A DNA stretch of 64,000 nucleotides. Source: Pseudomonas sp. B21-028 (GTDB lineage Bacteria; Pseudomonadota; Gammaproteobacteria; Pseudomonadales; Pseudomonadaceae). The notes below the pieces were generated by a model. That model was not told the DNA's origin. It did not search any database and saw only the letters and a list, made by a program, of their open reading frames with translations. A program made the translations under genes and the position numbers. The stretch's first letter is position 1; each line of letters starts with the position of its first letter. Shown here in pieces: positions 1-8,879 of this stretch. Where the stretch lies: the NCBI RefSeq assembly GCF_024749045.1, contig NZ_CP087184.1, positions 1,178,001-1,242,000 of the forward strand, read 5' to 3'.

Positions 1-1
1 C

Positions 2-184
2 GGCGATGCCGACAAGGCGTTCCTGGCGACCCGCGAAGAACTCAAGGGCGACTTGCTGGTACAGCTGGGTCGTGCTGATGAGGCCTATGCGGCCTACCAA
101 AAAGCCAAGGCTGCGCTGTCGGACGAAGCGGCAGTCGGTGGCCTGCAAATCAAGCTGGACGACCTGGCCAAAGGGGATGCGTGA
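2..184 (+). CDS. YfgM-like tetratricopeptide protein, C-terminal end (partial)
   Basis: The open frame entering from the window edge codes for about 60 residues and stops with TGA at 182-184. The residues are rich in Ala/Asp/Lys (LKGDLLVQLGRADEAYAAYQ, then ending in LAKGDA) and form the last TPR-like helical hairpin of the family. In Pseudomonas and E. coli the gene directly upstream of bamB encodes YfgM, an inner-membrane-anchored TPR protein linked to periplasmic chaperones. That position, plus the 8-bp overlap with bamB, supports the call. The N-terminus, with its membrane anchor, lies outside the window. Confidence 0.8.
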   Translation, partial: GDADKAFLATREELKGDLLVQLGRADEAYAAYQKAKAALSDEAAVGGLQIKLDDLAKGDA

Positions 185-1328
185 CGTGATCCGTTGGAAA
201 CATGCAGCATTGCTGGCTCTGGCCATTCTGGCCGCGGGTTGCAGCAGCAACAGCAAGAAAGAACTGCCGCCGGCTGAACTGACCGACTTCAAAGAAGAAG
301 TCGTGTTGCAGAAGCAATGGAGCCGCTCCATCGGCGACGGCCAGGGCGAAACCTACAACATGCTGGTGCCGGCCATCGACGGCGACACCATCTATGCCGG
401 TGACGTCACGGGCGTGGTGATGGCGATGGATCGTCTGAACGGCGACGTCAAATGGGAAAAAGATCTTGAGCTGCCGGTGTCCGGCGCCGTCGGCGTGGGC
501 TACGGGCTGGTCATGATCGGCACGCTCAAGGGTGAGGTCGTCGCCCTGGATGCCAGTAACGGTGAAGAGAAGTGGCGCGCCCGCGTGTCCAGCGAAGTGC
601 TCGCGCCGCCTGCCTCCAACGGTGATGTGGTCGTGGTCCAGACCCAGGATGACCGTCTGATCGGCCTGGATGCTGCAACCGGCAACCAGCGCTGGTTGTA
701 CGACAGCACTCCGGCGGTCCTGACCCTGCGTGGCACCAGCGCACCGATCGTCACCAACCGCCTCGCGGTGGCCGGGCTGTCGACCGGTAAAGTGGTTGCC
801 CTGGACATCTCCAACGGCGTGCCGGTGTGGGAACAACGTGTTGCCGTTCCACAAGGTCGTTCGGAACTGGAGCGCGTGGTCGACATCGACGGCGGCCTGC
901 TGCTGTCCGGCGGCACGATCTACGTTGCCAGCTACCAGGGGCGCGTTGCGGCGCTGGACCTGGAAAGCGGTCGTCCATTGTGGCAGCGCGATGCGTCCAG
1001 CTACGCCGGTGTCGCCCAGGGTTTCGGCAGCGTCTATGTCAGCCTGTCCTCGGGCACGGTTGAAGGCGTCGACGAGCGTTCCACCACCGCACTGTGGAGC
1101 AACGATTCCCTGGCCCGTCGTCAACTGTCGGCCCCGGAAGTGTTCTCCAGCTACGTTGCAGTCGGTGACCTGGAAGGTTACCTGCACCTGCTGAGCCAGG
1201 TGGACGGTCGTTTCGTCGGCCGCGAACGCATCGACAGCGACGGCCTGCGTGCCCGTCCGCTGGTGGCAGACAACATGATCTATGTATATGGCAACAGCGG
1301 CAAACTGGAAGCCCTGACCATCAAGTAA
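177..1328 (+). CDS. bamB: BamB, outer-membrane assembly lipoprotein
   Basis: This 383-residue lipoprotein is a beta-propeller scaffold subunit of the BAM complex, which inserts beta-barrels into the outer membrane. The N-terminus has a lipoprotein signal (hydrophobic LALAILAAG followed by lipobox Cys at about residue 21). After it come repeated PQQ-like blades with the recurring pattern ALDxxxGxxxW, for example around residues 80-90, 125-135 and 165-175. I start at ATG 177 (MRDVIRWKHAA), which overlaps the end of the upstream YfgM-like gene. An earlier in-frame ATG at 6 would only translate the neighbour out of frame. Length matches Pseudomonas BamB. der follows after a REP pair and a terminator. 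Confidence 0.96.
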   Translation: MRDVIRWKHAALLALAILAAGCSSNSKKELPPAELTDFKEEVVLQKQWSRSIGDGQGETYNMLVPAIDGDTIYAGDVTGVVMAMDRLNGDVKWEKDLELPVSGAVGVGYGLVMIGTLKGEVVALDASNGEEKWRARVSSEVLAPPASNGDVVVVQTQDDRLIGLDAATGNQRWLYDSTPAVLTLRGTSAPIVTNRLAVAGLSTGKVVALDISNGVPVWEQRVAVPQGRSELERVVDIDGGLLLSGGTIYVASYQGRVAALDLESGRPLWQRDASSYAGVAQGFGSVYVSLSSGTVEGVDERSTTALWSNDSLARRQLSAPEVFSSYVAVGDLEGYLHLLSQVDGRFVGRERIDSDGLRARPLVADNMIYVYGNSGKLEALTIK

Positions 1329-1366
1329 GACTATGCTTGGGGCTAGATCTCAAGCGGCCCGTCCAT

Positions 1367-1455
1367 TGTGGGAGCGGGCTTGCTCGCGAATACGGTGTAT
1401 CAGAAGAGAATTTGTTAACTGACACACCGCATTCGCGAGCAAGCCCGCTCTCACA
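1367..1455. repeat. REP-type inverted repeat pair
   Basis: A left arm (1367-1391, TGTGGGAGCGGGCTTGCTCG core) and a right arm (1431-1455) are near-perfect inverted copies separated by about 40 bp. The same GGGAGC...GCTCGCGA core recurs in many gaps of this window. Confidence 0.85.
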
Positions 1456-1473
1456 GGACTGCCTCCGAGCACC

Positions 1474-1497
1474 AGCCGCTGCCTCGCAGCGGCTTTT
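1474..1497 (+). terminator. Rho-independent terminator after bamB
   Basis: A perfect 9-bp stem AGCCGCTGC / GCAGCGGCT with a 3-nt loop is followed by TTTT. It lies 33 bp before the der start, so it should separate bamB transcription from der. Confidence 0.8.
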
Positions 1498-1529
1498 GTA
1501 TTTTCTGAAATAACGAAGTGGAGAGCCGC

Positions 1530-2999
1530 ATGGTTCCCGTAATCGCCCTGGTGGGTCGACCGAACGTCGGCAAGTCCACCTTGTTCAATCGCCTGACCAG
1601 GACTCGTGACGCCATCGTCGGCGACTTGTCCGGTCTGACCCGTGATCGCCAATACGGTGAGGCCAAGTGGCAAGGGCGTACCTACATTCTGATCGACACC
1701 GGCGGCATCTCCGGCGACGAACACGGCATGGACGAAAAAATGGCCGAGCAATCGCTGCTCGCCATCGAAGAAGCGGATGTGGTGCTGTTCCTGGTAGACG
1801 CCAAGGCCGGTTTTACCGCCGCCGACCAGATGATCGCCGAGCATTTGCGCAAGCGTAACAAGCGCTCCCATGTGGTCGCCAACAAGGTCGACAACATCGA
1901 CCCGGACATGGCCCGCGCCGAGTTCGCGCCGTTGGGCATGGGCCAGGCGATTCCGATTGCCGGTGCCCACGGTCGCGGCATCAGCCAGTTGCTGGAAGTT
2001 GCCCTGGCTGACTTCCCGAAAGATGACGATGAGCCTGAAGAGGGCGAAGAAGAAATCGTCGCCGAAGGCGAGGAAGCCAAGCGCATTCCGGGCCCGAGCG
2101 AAAAGGACGGGATCAAGATCGCGATCATCGGCCGTCCGAACGTGGGCAAGTCGACGCTGGTCAACCGCATGCTCGGCGAAGACCGGGTCATCGTGTACGA
2201 CCAGCCCGGCACCACCCGCGACAGTATCTACATCCCGTTCGAGCGCAACGAAGAGAAGTACACGCTGATCGACACCGCCGGTGTGCGCAAGCGCGGCAAG
2301 ATCCACGAAGAAGTCGAGAAGTTCTCCGTGGTCAAGACGTTGCAGGCCATCAAGGACGCCAACGTGGTGATCTTCGTGATGGATGCCCGCGAAGGCGTGG
2401 TCGATCACGACCTGAACCTGTTGGGCTTCGCCCTGGAAGCCGGTCGTGCGCTGGTCATCGCGATCAACAAGTGGGACGGCATGACGCCGAGCGAGCGTGA
2501 TTACGTGAAGGTCGAATTGCAGCGTCGGCTGTTCTTCGTCGACTTCGCCGATATCCACTTCATCTCGGCCTTGCACGGTACGGGTGTGGGGAACCTCTAC
2601 GCGTCGGTGCAGAACTCGTTCAAGTCGGCGGTGACCCGCTGGCCGACCAACCGCCTGACCCAGATCCTGGAAGACGCGGTTGGCGAGCACGCGCCACCGA
2701 TGGTCAACAACCGTCGGATCAAGCTGCGTTACGCTCACCTGGGCGGCGCCAACCCGCCGATCATCGTGATCCACGGCAACCAGATCGAGAAGGTGCCGAA
2801 GTCGTACGTCCGTTACCTGGAAAACACCTATCGCCGTGTCCTGAAGCTGGTCGGCACGCCGATCCGCATCGAGTTCAAGGGCGGCGAGAACCCGTACGAA
2901 GGCAACAAGAACACGCTCACCGACCGCCAGGTCAACAAGAAGCGCCGCTTGATGTCGCACCACAAGAAAGCCGACAAGAAGCGCCGCGACAAGCGCTGA
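1530..2999 (+). CDS. der: Der (EngA), ribosome-assembly double GTPase
   Basis: Der binds the 50S precursor and is essential for ribosome biogenesis. The 489-residue protein has two tandem GTPase domains, each with a P-loop GRPNVGKS (residues 9-16 and about 202-209), a DTGG or DTAG G3 motif and an NK(V/W)D G4 motif. An acidic linker (EPEEGEEE, about residues 168-176) joins them, and a C-terminal KH-like domain ends in a basic [11 protein letters not shown] tail. I chose ATG 1530, which has GTGGAG six bases upstream. A GTG at 1518 is in frame but lacks a ribosome site. Confidence 0.97.
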   Translation: MVPVIALVGRPNVGKSTLFNRLTRTRDAIVGDLSGLTRDRQYGEAKWQGRTYILIDTGGISGDEHGMDEKMAEQSLLAIEEADVVLFLVDAKAGFTAADQMIAEHLRKRNKRSHVVANKVDNIDPDMARAEFAPLGMGQAIPIAGAHGRGISQLLEVALADFPKDDDEPEEGEEEIVAEGEEAKRIPGPSEKDGIKIAIIGRPNVGKSTLVNRMLGEDRVIVYDQPGTTRDSIYIPFERNEEKYTLIDTAGVRKRGKIHEEVEKFSVVKTLQAIKDANVVIFVMDAREGVVDHDLNLLGFALEAGRALVIAINKWDGMTPSERDYVKVELQRRLFFVDFADIHFISALHGTGVGNLYASVQNSFKSAVTRWPTNRLTQILEDAVGEHAPPMVNNRRIKLRYAHLGGANPPIIVIHGNQIEKVPKSYVRYLENTYRRVLKLVGTPIRIEFKGGENPYEGNKNTLTDRQVNKKRRLMSHHKKADKKRRDKR

Positions 3000-3053
3000 G
3001 TGTCCGGTCACTGCAGGGCTTTGCCCACAGCGACAATGGCAGCACACAAAACC

Positions 3054-3184
3054 TGTGGCGAGGGGATTTATCCCCGCTGGGCTGCTGAAGCAGCCCTAAA
3101 ACTCACAACTCGGTGTGTCAGGTAGATTCATTCACTGCTTTGGAGTCGCTCCGCAACCCAGCGGGGATAAATCCCCTCGCCACA
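3054..3184. repeat. 131-bp inverted-repeat element, copy 1
   Basis: The ends are inverted arms: TGTGGCGAGGGGATTTATCC at the left and its complement at the right, around a variable centre that includes CAGGTAGATT. Closely similar elements occur at 11973-12103 and 52943-53075. It fills most of the 327-bp gap after der. Nothing else is evident in that gap. Confidence 0.85.
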
Positions 3185-3326
3185 GGGTTCAGTGTCGGGA
3201 TGGCTGTCATGTCATTCAATGAGATAGGGTGTCCGCCGCGGCACCCTTTTTCATGCCCGGCGATTGGGCTATCCTCGACCTCTCCCGCGCCGCGCCAGAG
3301 CCGGGTGCAGACGCAGAGAACCCCTG

Positions 3327-4475
3327 ATGATCACCAGCAAGTTGCCGAATGTCGGCATCACCATTTTCACCCAGATGTCCCAGCTCGCCGCGCAGACCGG
3401 TGCGCTCAACCTGTCCCAGGGGTTTCCCGATTTCGATGGTCCGCAGGCCCTGCGCGACGCGGTTGGCCGGCATATTGCCCAAGGTCACAACCAGTACTCG
3501 CCCATGACGGGGCTGCCAGCCCTGCGTCAGCAGATCGCGGCGAAGATCGCCCGCAGTTATGGAGCCCATGTCGACGTCGATCAGGAAGTCACCGTGACCC
3601 CCGGTGCGACCCAGGCGATTTTCTGCGCCATCGCGGCGGTGGTTCAAAGCGGCGATGAAGTGATCGTGTTCGACCCCTGCTATGACAGCTACGAACCCTC
3701 GGTCCAACTGGCCGGTGGGCGTTGCGTACACGTCCAGTTGGGCCTGGATGATTTTTCCATCGATTTCCAGAAGCTCGGCGAAGCCCTGAGCCCGCGCACG
3801 CGGATGATCATTCTCAACACGCCCCACAACCCCAGCGGCGCCCTGATCAGTCGAGCCGAGCTGGATCAATTGGCGGCGTTGATCCGGGATCGCGATATCT
3901 ACCTGATCAGCGATGAAGTCTATGAACACCTGGTGTTCGACGGTGTGCCCCATGCCAGCGTCCTTGCCCACGAGGAGCTGTACCGCCGCGCCTTCGTGGT
4001 CAGCTCGTTCGGCAAGACCTACCACGTCACCGGCTGGAAAACCGGCTACGTCGTGGCGCCACCGGCCCTGACGGCGGAGCTGCGCAAGGTGCATCAGTAC
4101 GTCAGCTTCTGTGGCGTGACGCCGCTGCAATATGCCCTGGCCGACTACATGGCCGAGCATCCCGAGCATGTGGAAGAGCTGCCGGATTTCTATCAGGCCA
4201 AGCGCGACCTGTTCTGCGATCTGCTGGCCCCGTCGCGGTTCAGCTTCAAGCGCGTGACCGGCACCTATTTCCAGTTGGTGAATTATTCGCACATCCGCCC
4301 GGACCTGAACGATGTCGACATGGCGGTCTGGATGACCCGTGAGCACGGCGTGGCGACGATTCCGGTGTCGGTGTTCTACCAGGACCCACCCGAAGGCCAG
4401 CGCCTGGTGCGCCTGTGCTTCGCCAAACGCGAGGAGACGCTGCGCGAAGCAGCGGAAAAACTATGCGTGATCTGA
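3327..4475 (+). CDS. ybdL: YbdL-type methionine/glutamine aminotransferase
   Basis: This 382-residue fold-type I PLP aminotransferase belongs to the E. coli YbdL group, which transaminates methionine, glutamine and related amino acids with 2-oxo acids. Family features visible are SQGFPDFDGP near the start, the NxPHNPSG signature (about residues 164-171), the DE(V)YE cofactor-binding stretch (196-200) and the Schiff-base lysine K230 in SSFGKTYHVTGWK. ATG 3327 gives the usual N-terminus MITSKLPNVG; an upstream in-frame extension is unsupported. The gene overlaps the next by 13 bp. That omega-amidase would remove 2-oxoglutaramate or 2-oxosuccinamate made by the transaminase, a pairing known from other bacteria. 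Confidence 0.88.
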   Translation: MITSKLPNVGITIFTQMSQLAAQTGALNLSQGFPDFDGPQALRDAVGRHIAQGHNQYSPMTGLPALRQQIAAKIARSYGAHVDVDQEVTVTPGATQAIFCAIAAVVQSGDEVIVFDPCYDSYEPSVQLAGGRCVHVQLGLDDFSIDFQKLGEALSPRTRMIILNTPHNPSGALISRAELDQLAALIRDRDIYLISDEVYEHLVFDGVPHASVLAHEELYRRAFVVSSFGKTYHVTGWKTGYVVAPPALTAELRKVHQYVSFCGVTPLQYALADYMAEHPEHVEELPDFYQAKRDLFCDLLAPSRFSFKRVTGTYFQLVNYSHIRPDLNDVDMAVWMTREHGVATIPVSVFYQDPPEGQRLVRLCFAKREETLREAAEKLCVI

Positions 4476-5254
4476 GTACGCTGCCGAACCTCAATATCGC
4501 CCTGATCCAGACCACCTTGGCGTGGCATGACCGCCAAGCCAACCTGGAACATTTCGAAAGCCTGCTGGAGCAGGCGCGGGGGGCTGACCTGATCATCCTG
4601 CCGGAAATGTTCACCACCGGGTTTTCCATGGAGTCGCAAACCCTGGCGGAGCCGGAACACGGCCCCACCAGCGTATGGATGCGGACCCAGGCGGCAAGGC
4701 TGGATGCGGTGATCACTGGCAGTCTGATTGTCCAGGCCGCTGACGGCAGCCATCGCAACCGCTTGCTCTGGGTGCGACCGGACGGCGAGGTGCTGCACTA
4801 CGACAAGCGCCATCTGTTCCGCATGGCCGGCGAACACGATCACTACACACCGGGCGAGCGGCAAGTGCTGTTCGAGCTCAAGGGGTGGCGGGTCCGTCCG
4901 CTGATTTGCTATGACCTGCGGTTCCCGGCCTGGAGTCGCGACGCCGAGGACACCGACCTGTTGCTGTACACCGCCAACTGGCCGGGTGCCCGGCGCCAGC
5001 ACTGGAACCGCCTGCTGCCGGCCCGCGCTATCGAGAACCTTTGCTACGTGGCGGCGGTGAACCGCATCGGTACCGACGGCAAGGGCTTCGCTTACACCGG
5101 CGACAGTCAGGTGCTGGACTTCCAGGGCGAGACCTTGCTCAGCGCGGGGGAGGCCGATGGTGTGTTCATGGTGAGTTTGAATGCGGCGGACCTGGCGGCC
5201 TATCGCAAGCGCTTTCCGGCGAACCTGGATGCCGACCGTTTCGAATTCATCTGA
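4463..5254 (+). CDS. yafV: YafV-type omega-amidase (nitrilase superfamily)
   Basis: This 263-residue carbon-nitrogen hydrolase has the nitrilase catalytic triad: Glu48 (ILPEMF), Lys115 (YDKRHLF) and Cys149 (LICYDLRFP). The E. coli homologue YafV hydrolyses omega-amides such as 2-oxoglutaramate. It starts at ATG 4463 (MRDLSTLPN) inside the end of the aminotransferase gene, so the two are almost certainly co-translated. This fits the known coupling of glutamine transaminases with omega-amidases, which makes the transamination irreversible. The substrate is inferred from family and context. Confidence 0.88.
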   Translation: MRDLSTLPNLNIALIQTTLAWHDRQANLEHFESLLEQARGADLIILPEMFTTGFSMESQTLAEPEHGPTSVWMRTQAARLDAVITGSLIVQAADGSHRNRLLWVRPDGEVLHYDKRHLFRMAGEHDHYTPGERQVLFELKGWRVRPLICYDLRFPAWSRDAEDTDLLLYTANWPGARRQHWNRLLPARAIENLCYVAAVNRIGTDGKGFAYTGDSQVLDFQGETLLSAGEADGVFMVSLNAADLAAYRKRFPANLDADRFEFI

Positions 5255-5322
5255 TTGAAACGATTCAGCTCTTAAGAAGTGTTGTTGCGTGCCGATAACG
5301 GGTCAGCCAAGGAGGAGTCCCT

Positions 5323-5739
5323 ATGACCACGATCAGCGCAATTACCGTAAATCCTTACCCACTCTCGGCCCCGAAGGTCCGGATCGACGGGGCGGCCGAA
5401 GAAACGGTGGCCGCTTCGGCGGCATCGACTGATGCGGGCGACGGGAAGGAAAAGTCACTGAAAGTCGATGTCAGCGGCGCCAACATCGCCGGCGCGCCTG
5501 CCAGCGGTGGTGTGGATATCATCGAGCAACTGAAGAAGCAGATCGAGCAGGCCGAAAAGCTGTTGGCCCAGCAGCAGGCCGAACTGGCCCGCGTGCAAAA
5601 GAGCCAGGCCAGCGAAGAGCAGAAGGCCCAACAGGCCATGGCCATTCAGACCCAGATCATGGGCACCCAGGCGGCCTTGCAGACCTTGCGGGCGGCGCTG
5701 TTACAGGCGATGACCGTTTCGGTTGATACCCATGCCTGA
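5323..5739 (+). CDS. Small coiled-coil protein (FlxA-like?)
   Basis: The 138-residue protein has an AAGGAGGAG ribosome site 8 bases before ATG 5323. The first 60 residues are low-complexity Ala/Ser/Val. From about residue 65 a strongly predicted coiled coil runs through IIEQLKKQIEQAEKLLAQQQ and on to about residue 125. There is no signal peptide and no catalytic motif. The layout resembles FlxA-like proteins found in pseudomonads, whose function is not established. It stands alone between the omega-amidase and the convergent leuA. Confidence 0.7.
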   Translation: MTTISAITVNPYPLSAPKVRIDGAAEETVAASAASTDAGDGKEKSLKVDVSGANIAGAPASGGVDIIEQLKKQIEQAEKLLAQQQAELARVQKSQASEEQKAQQAMAIQTQIMGTQAALQTLRAALLQAMTVSVDTHA

Positions 5740-5760
5740 GATTGTCGTTGCCTGACAGAT

Positions 5761-5834
5761 CGCTATCGCGAGCAGGCTCGCTCCCACAAGAGCTGCATGG
5801 AACCTGTGGGCGCGAACCTGCTTGCGATGGGGCC
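5761..5834. repeat. REP-type element, diverged pair
   Basis: The left arm CGCTATCGCGAGCAGGCTCG is standard. The right arm (about 5810-5834) is a degenerate complement with several changes, so this pair appears to be decaying. Confidence 0.7.
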
Positions 5835-5861
5835 ATGACAGTCAGCACAAGACCAGCCAAA

Positions 5862-5895
5862 CAAAAAGGCCCCAGGGTTCACGCCCCGGGGCCTT
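5862..5895 (-). terminator. leuA terminator
   Basis: On the minus strand a stem AAGGCCCC / GGGGCCTT closes just after the leuA stop codon and is followed by a run of Ts. Confidence 0.85.
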
Positions 5896-5913
5896 CTGCA
5901 TTCCGGCCGCGAC

Positions 5914-7593
5914 TCAGGCCGCCTTGGCCTCAGGCTGGCTCAGCGAGCGGTTCAGCGCGCTGAACAGGGCCTTGAAGCTGGCGGTGGTGATGTTTTCATC
6001 GATGCCCACGCCGTGCACCGCACGCTCACCGTTGACCCGCAGTTCGATGTACGCCGCTGCTTTGGCGTTGGTGCCAGCGCCGATGGCGTGTTCGTTGTAG
6101 TCCATGATTTCCACGGGAATCGGCAGGCCGGCCACCAACGCCTCCAGCGCGCCGTTGCCCTTGCCGCGCCAGTGCAGGTTGGTTTCGCCCTGGCCCTTGC
6201 TGGCGACTTCCACTTCCACGGCACTGTTGCCGTTCTCTTCCTGCAGGCGATGGCTGACCAACGCGTACGGGGTGTTGGCTTGCAGGTATTCGCGTTGCAG
6301 CAGGCTGTGGATCTGCTGGGCGGTCATTTCGAGGCCGAGGCGGTCGGTCTCGCGCTGAACCACCTGGCTGAACTCGATCTGCATGCGGCGCGGCAGGCTG
6401 ATGCCGTATTCCTGTTCCAGCAGGTAGGCGATACCGCCCTTGCCCGACTGGCTGTTGACGCGGATCACTGCCTCGTAGCTGCGGCCGATGTCGGCCGGGT
6501 CGATCGGCAGGTACGGCACTTCCCACAGCGTGTCGGATTTCTGCTGGGCAAAGCCCTTGCGGATAGCGTCCTGGTGCGAGCCGGAGAACGCGGTGTGAAC
6601 CAGGTCGCCGACGTAGGGGTGACGTGGATGCACCGGAATCTGGTTGCACTCTTCGACCACTTTGCGCACGCCGTCGATGTCGGAGAAGTCCAGCTCAGGG
6701 TTGATGCCCTGGGTGTAGAGGTTCAGCGCCACGGTCACCAGGTCGACGTTGCCGGTGCGCTCGCCGTTGCCGAACAGGCAGCCTTCGACACGGTCGGCGC
6801 CGGCCATCAGGCCCAGCTCGGTGGCGGCCACGCCGGTGCCACGGTCGTTGTGGGTGTGCAGGCTGATGAGCACGCTGTCACGACGGGTGATGTTGCGGTG
6901 GAACCACTCGATCTGATCGGCGTAGATGTTCGGGGTAGCGACTTCCACGGTGGCAGGCAGGTTGAGGATCACCTTGTGCTCGGGGGTCGGGTTCCAGACT
7001 TCGATCACCGCGTCGCAGACTTCCTTGGCGAACTCCAGCTCAGTGGCGCTGAAGGTCTCTGGCGAGTACTCGAACTGCCATTGGGTTTCCGGCTGCTGGG
7101 CAGCGTATTTGACGAACAGCTTGGCCGCGTTCACCGCGATTTCCTTCACGCCTTCCTTGTCCTGGTTGAACACGATACGGCGGAACGACGGGCAGGTGGC
7201 GTTGTACAGGTGGACGATGGCTTTCTTTGCGCCGCGCAGGGATTCGAAAGTGCGGGCGATCAGGTCTTCACGGGCCTGGGTCAGCACCTGGATGGTGGTG
7301 TCGTCCGGGATGTGGCCTTCTTCGATGAGGGTGCGCACGAAGTCGAAATCAGTTTGCGAGGCGGCGGGGAACGACGCTTCGATTTCCTTGACGCCCACAG
7401 CGACCAGGGTTTTCCAGAAGCGCAGTTTCTTGACCGCGTCCATCGGCTCGATCAGCGACTGGTTGCCATCGCGCAGGTCGGAACTGCACCAGATCGGCGC
7501 GGCGGTGATGGTCTTCGACGGCCAGGTACGATCCGGCAGGTTGATGGTCGGGAAGGCGCGGTATTTGGAAGACGGGTCTTTGAGCATGCTCAT
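5914..7593 (-). CDS. leuA: 2-isopropylmalate synthase
   Basis: LeuA condenses acetyl-CoA with 2-oxoisovalerate in the first committed step of leucine synthesis. The 559-residue type II form begins [20 protein letters not shown]. It carries the catalytic barrel motif [11 protein letters not shown] (residues 37-47), the metal-binding HTHNDRG loop (about 245-251) and the NGERTGN signature (about 277-283). A C-terminal LeuA regulatory domain (about 430-550) binds leucine. The start at 7593 has AAGGA eight bases upstream. A 170-nt leader containing a short Leu-rich frame precedes it (see 7685-7762), suggesting transcriptional attenuation. Confidence 0.97.
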   Translation of the reverse strand: MSMLKDPSSKYRAFPTINLPDRTWPSKTITAAPIWCSSDLRDGNQSLIEPMDAVKKLRFWKTLVAVGVKEIEASFPAASQTDFDFVRTLIEEGHIPDDTTIQVLTQAREDLIARTFESLRGAKKAIVHLYNATCPSFRRIVFNQDKEGVKEIAVNAAKLFVKYAAQQPETQWQFEYSPETFSATELEFAKEVCDAVIEVWNPTPEHKVILNLPATVEVATPNIYADQIEWFHRNITRRDSVLISLHTHNDRGTGVAATELGLMAGADRVEGCLFGNGERTGNVDLVTVALNLYTQGINPELDFSDIDGVRKVVEECNQIPVHPRHPYVGDLVHTAFSGSHQDAIRKGFAQQKSDTLWEVPYLPIDPADIGRSYEAVIRVNSQSGKGGIAYLLEQEYGISLPRRMQIEFSQVVQRETDRLGLEMTAQQIHSLLQREYLQANTPYALVSHRLQEENGNSAVEVEVASKGQGETNLHWRGKGNGALEALVAGLPIPVEIMDYNEHAIGAGTNAKAAAYIELRVNGERAVHGVGIDENITTASFKALFSALNRSLSQPEAKAA

Positions 7594-7599
7594 GGGCGG

Positions 7600-7700
7600 A
7601 ATCCTTATTGTCGTGGCCGGAAAAAGGCGGCCTGCCGGTGGTTCGAACGGGGGTGGCTCTACAGCCTGGACGGGGTGCCGCGATTCAGCCCGGCAGTCGT
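7600..7700 (-). promoter_or_regulatory. Possible attenuator in the leuA leader
   Basis: Two complementary 7-mers on the RNA, CTGCCGG (7690-7696, at the end of the leader peptide) and CCGGCAG (7632-7638), could pair. The second also lies next to an alternative stem GGCCG/CGGCC (7615-7632) whose loop holds five Ts. Mutually exclusive pairings of this type fit attenuation, but no classical terminator is clear. Confidence 0.35.
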
Positions 7701-7762
7701 GCGCTGACGAGGCACAGGCTGCGATGCTGGCGAAGCTGGATGAGGGTGTGAGAGGTTTTCAT
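7685..7762 (-). CDS. Candidate leuA leader peptide (25 aa)
   Basis: A 25-codon frame on the minus strand starts at ATG 7762 with AGGG eight bases upstream. It ends 91 nt before leuA. The peptide, [20 protein letters not shown] followed by ARLPG, contains five leucines, including the L-C-L pair at residues 16-18. Position, size, Leu content and the nearby complementary RNA segments fit a regulatory leader peptide whose translation senses charged tRNA-Leu. I infer this from layout only; the peptide itself need not be stable. Confidence 0.55.
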   Translation of the reverse strand: MKTSHTLIQLRQHRSLCLVSARLPG

Positions 7763-7934
7763 GCCTTCAACCCTAACCGGGTGGGGGGAGGATCGCAAGC
7801 AGTCGGAAAAAATTGAGAGAAGTTCTGCTTTGTAGAAGGTTTTCGAGATTTTATTGCAGGATTTAGTGGGAATTGTCGTTTTATTGCGTTGATGTTTGTG
7901 GCTCGGCAATCTCTAGGGCCACGGCGCATGTGCC

Positions 7935-8030
7935 GGCCTCATCGCGAGCAAGCTCGGCTCCCACAGGGTATTCGACGCTTTCAAATATTACGCAACACCT
8001 GTGGGAGCCGAGCTTGCTCGCGATGAGGCC
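7935..8030. repeat. REP-type element with perfect 33-bp arms
   Basis: The arms 7935-7967 and 7998-8030 are exact inverted copies around a 30-bp spacer. The core reads CGAGCAAGCTCGGCTCCCAC, a variant of the usual core. The lack of any mismatch suggests recent spread or gene conversion. Confidence 0.9.
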
Positions 8031-8054
8031 AGTAGGCTCACCACAAAAAAAAAC

Positions 8055-8876
8055 TCAGGGCTCGAACGCCCCGATAAAAATCGTCGGGTCCACCCGCGCA
8101 TCGTTCAGGCTGATGTTCCAGTGCATGTGCGGCCCGGTCGCTCGACCGGTGGCGCCGACCTTGCCCACCACCGTGCCCCGGGCCAGTTGCTGGCCAACCT
8201 TCACGTCGATCTTCGACATGTGGCAGAACATGCTGATGAAGCCCTGGCCATGGTCGACGAACACGGTGTTGCCATTGAAGAAGTAGTTGCCGGTAAGGAT
8301 CACCTTGCCGGCCGCCGGCGTCTTGATCGGCGTGCCGGCGGGCACGGCGAAGTCCAGGCCGGCGTGGGGGTTGCGCTCTTCGCCGTTGAAGAAGCGACGC
8401 ACGCCAAACCGGCTCGACAGCGGGCCGTTGACCGGCTTGTCCAACAGCAGGTTACTGGGGATGTTCGGGCTGAAGCTGCGGTAGGCCTTCAACTGTACGG
8501 CCAGCTCGGCGTCGATGCGCTTGAGGTCCGCCGGGTTCGGATTGACCTGGCGCTTGTTCTTCAGGGTGATGTGCTGCTCGGGGTACTTTTTATAGCCGAC
8601 CACGAACGGTTGGGTGCTGCCGCCGCTGCTGATCTGCTGGGTGCCCGGCTGGACGGTCAGCGGGATGCCGACAATCGCCAGCCAGTTGTTCTGTTCCTTG
8701 ACCACCAGCACCGGTTTGCCTTGATAGCTGGCTTTCGGCGCCTGGGTCGCGGTACCCAGGTCGACCACCGCCACACCCCCCGGCACCGGTTTGTTCAGCA
8801 GGCGGGTGATGTAACTGTCGGCGTGGGCGTTGAAGGTCAGGCACAGCAAAAGCAGGGGCGCTAGAAATCGCGGCAT
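8055..8876 (-). CDS. Periplasmic M23 metallopeptidase
   Basis: This 273-residue protein begins with a Sec signal peptide (cleavage likely after AHA, residue 19). An N-terminal beta-rich region follows, then a C-terminal LytM/M23 domain from about residue 145. Its zinc ligands are His171 and Asp175 (HAGLD) and His252 (GPHMHW), with catalytic His219. All active-site residues are present, so it should be an active peptidoglycan endopeptidase. It starts 3 nt after the xseA stop, forming an operon with it. The same pairing is seen in other pseudomonads. Which cross-link it cuts cannot be read from the sequence. Confidence 0.9.
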   Translation of the reverse strand: MPRFLAPLLLLCLTFNAHADSYITRLLNKPVPGGVAVVDLGTATQAPKASYQGKPVLVVKEQNNWLAIVGIPLTVQPGTQQISSGGSTQPFVVGYKKYPEQHITLKNKRQVNPNPADLKRIDAELAVQLKAYRSFSPNIPSNLLLDKPVNGPLSSRFGVRRFFNGEERNPHAGLDFAVPAGTPIKTPAAGKVILTGNYFFNGNTVFVDHGQGFISMFCHMSKIDVKVGQQLARGTVVGKVGATGRATGPHMHWNISLNDARVDPTIFIGAFEP

Positions 8877-8879
8877 GGA

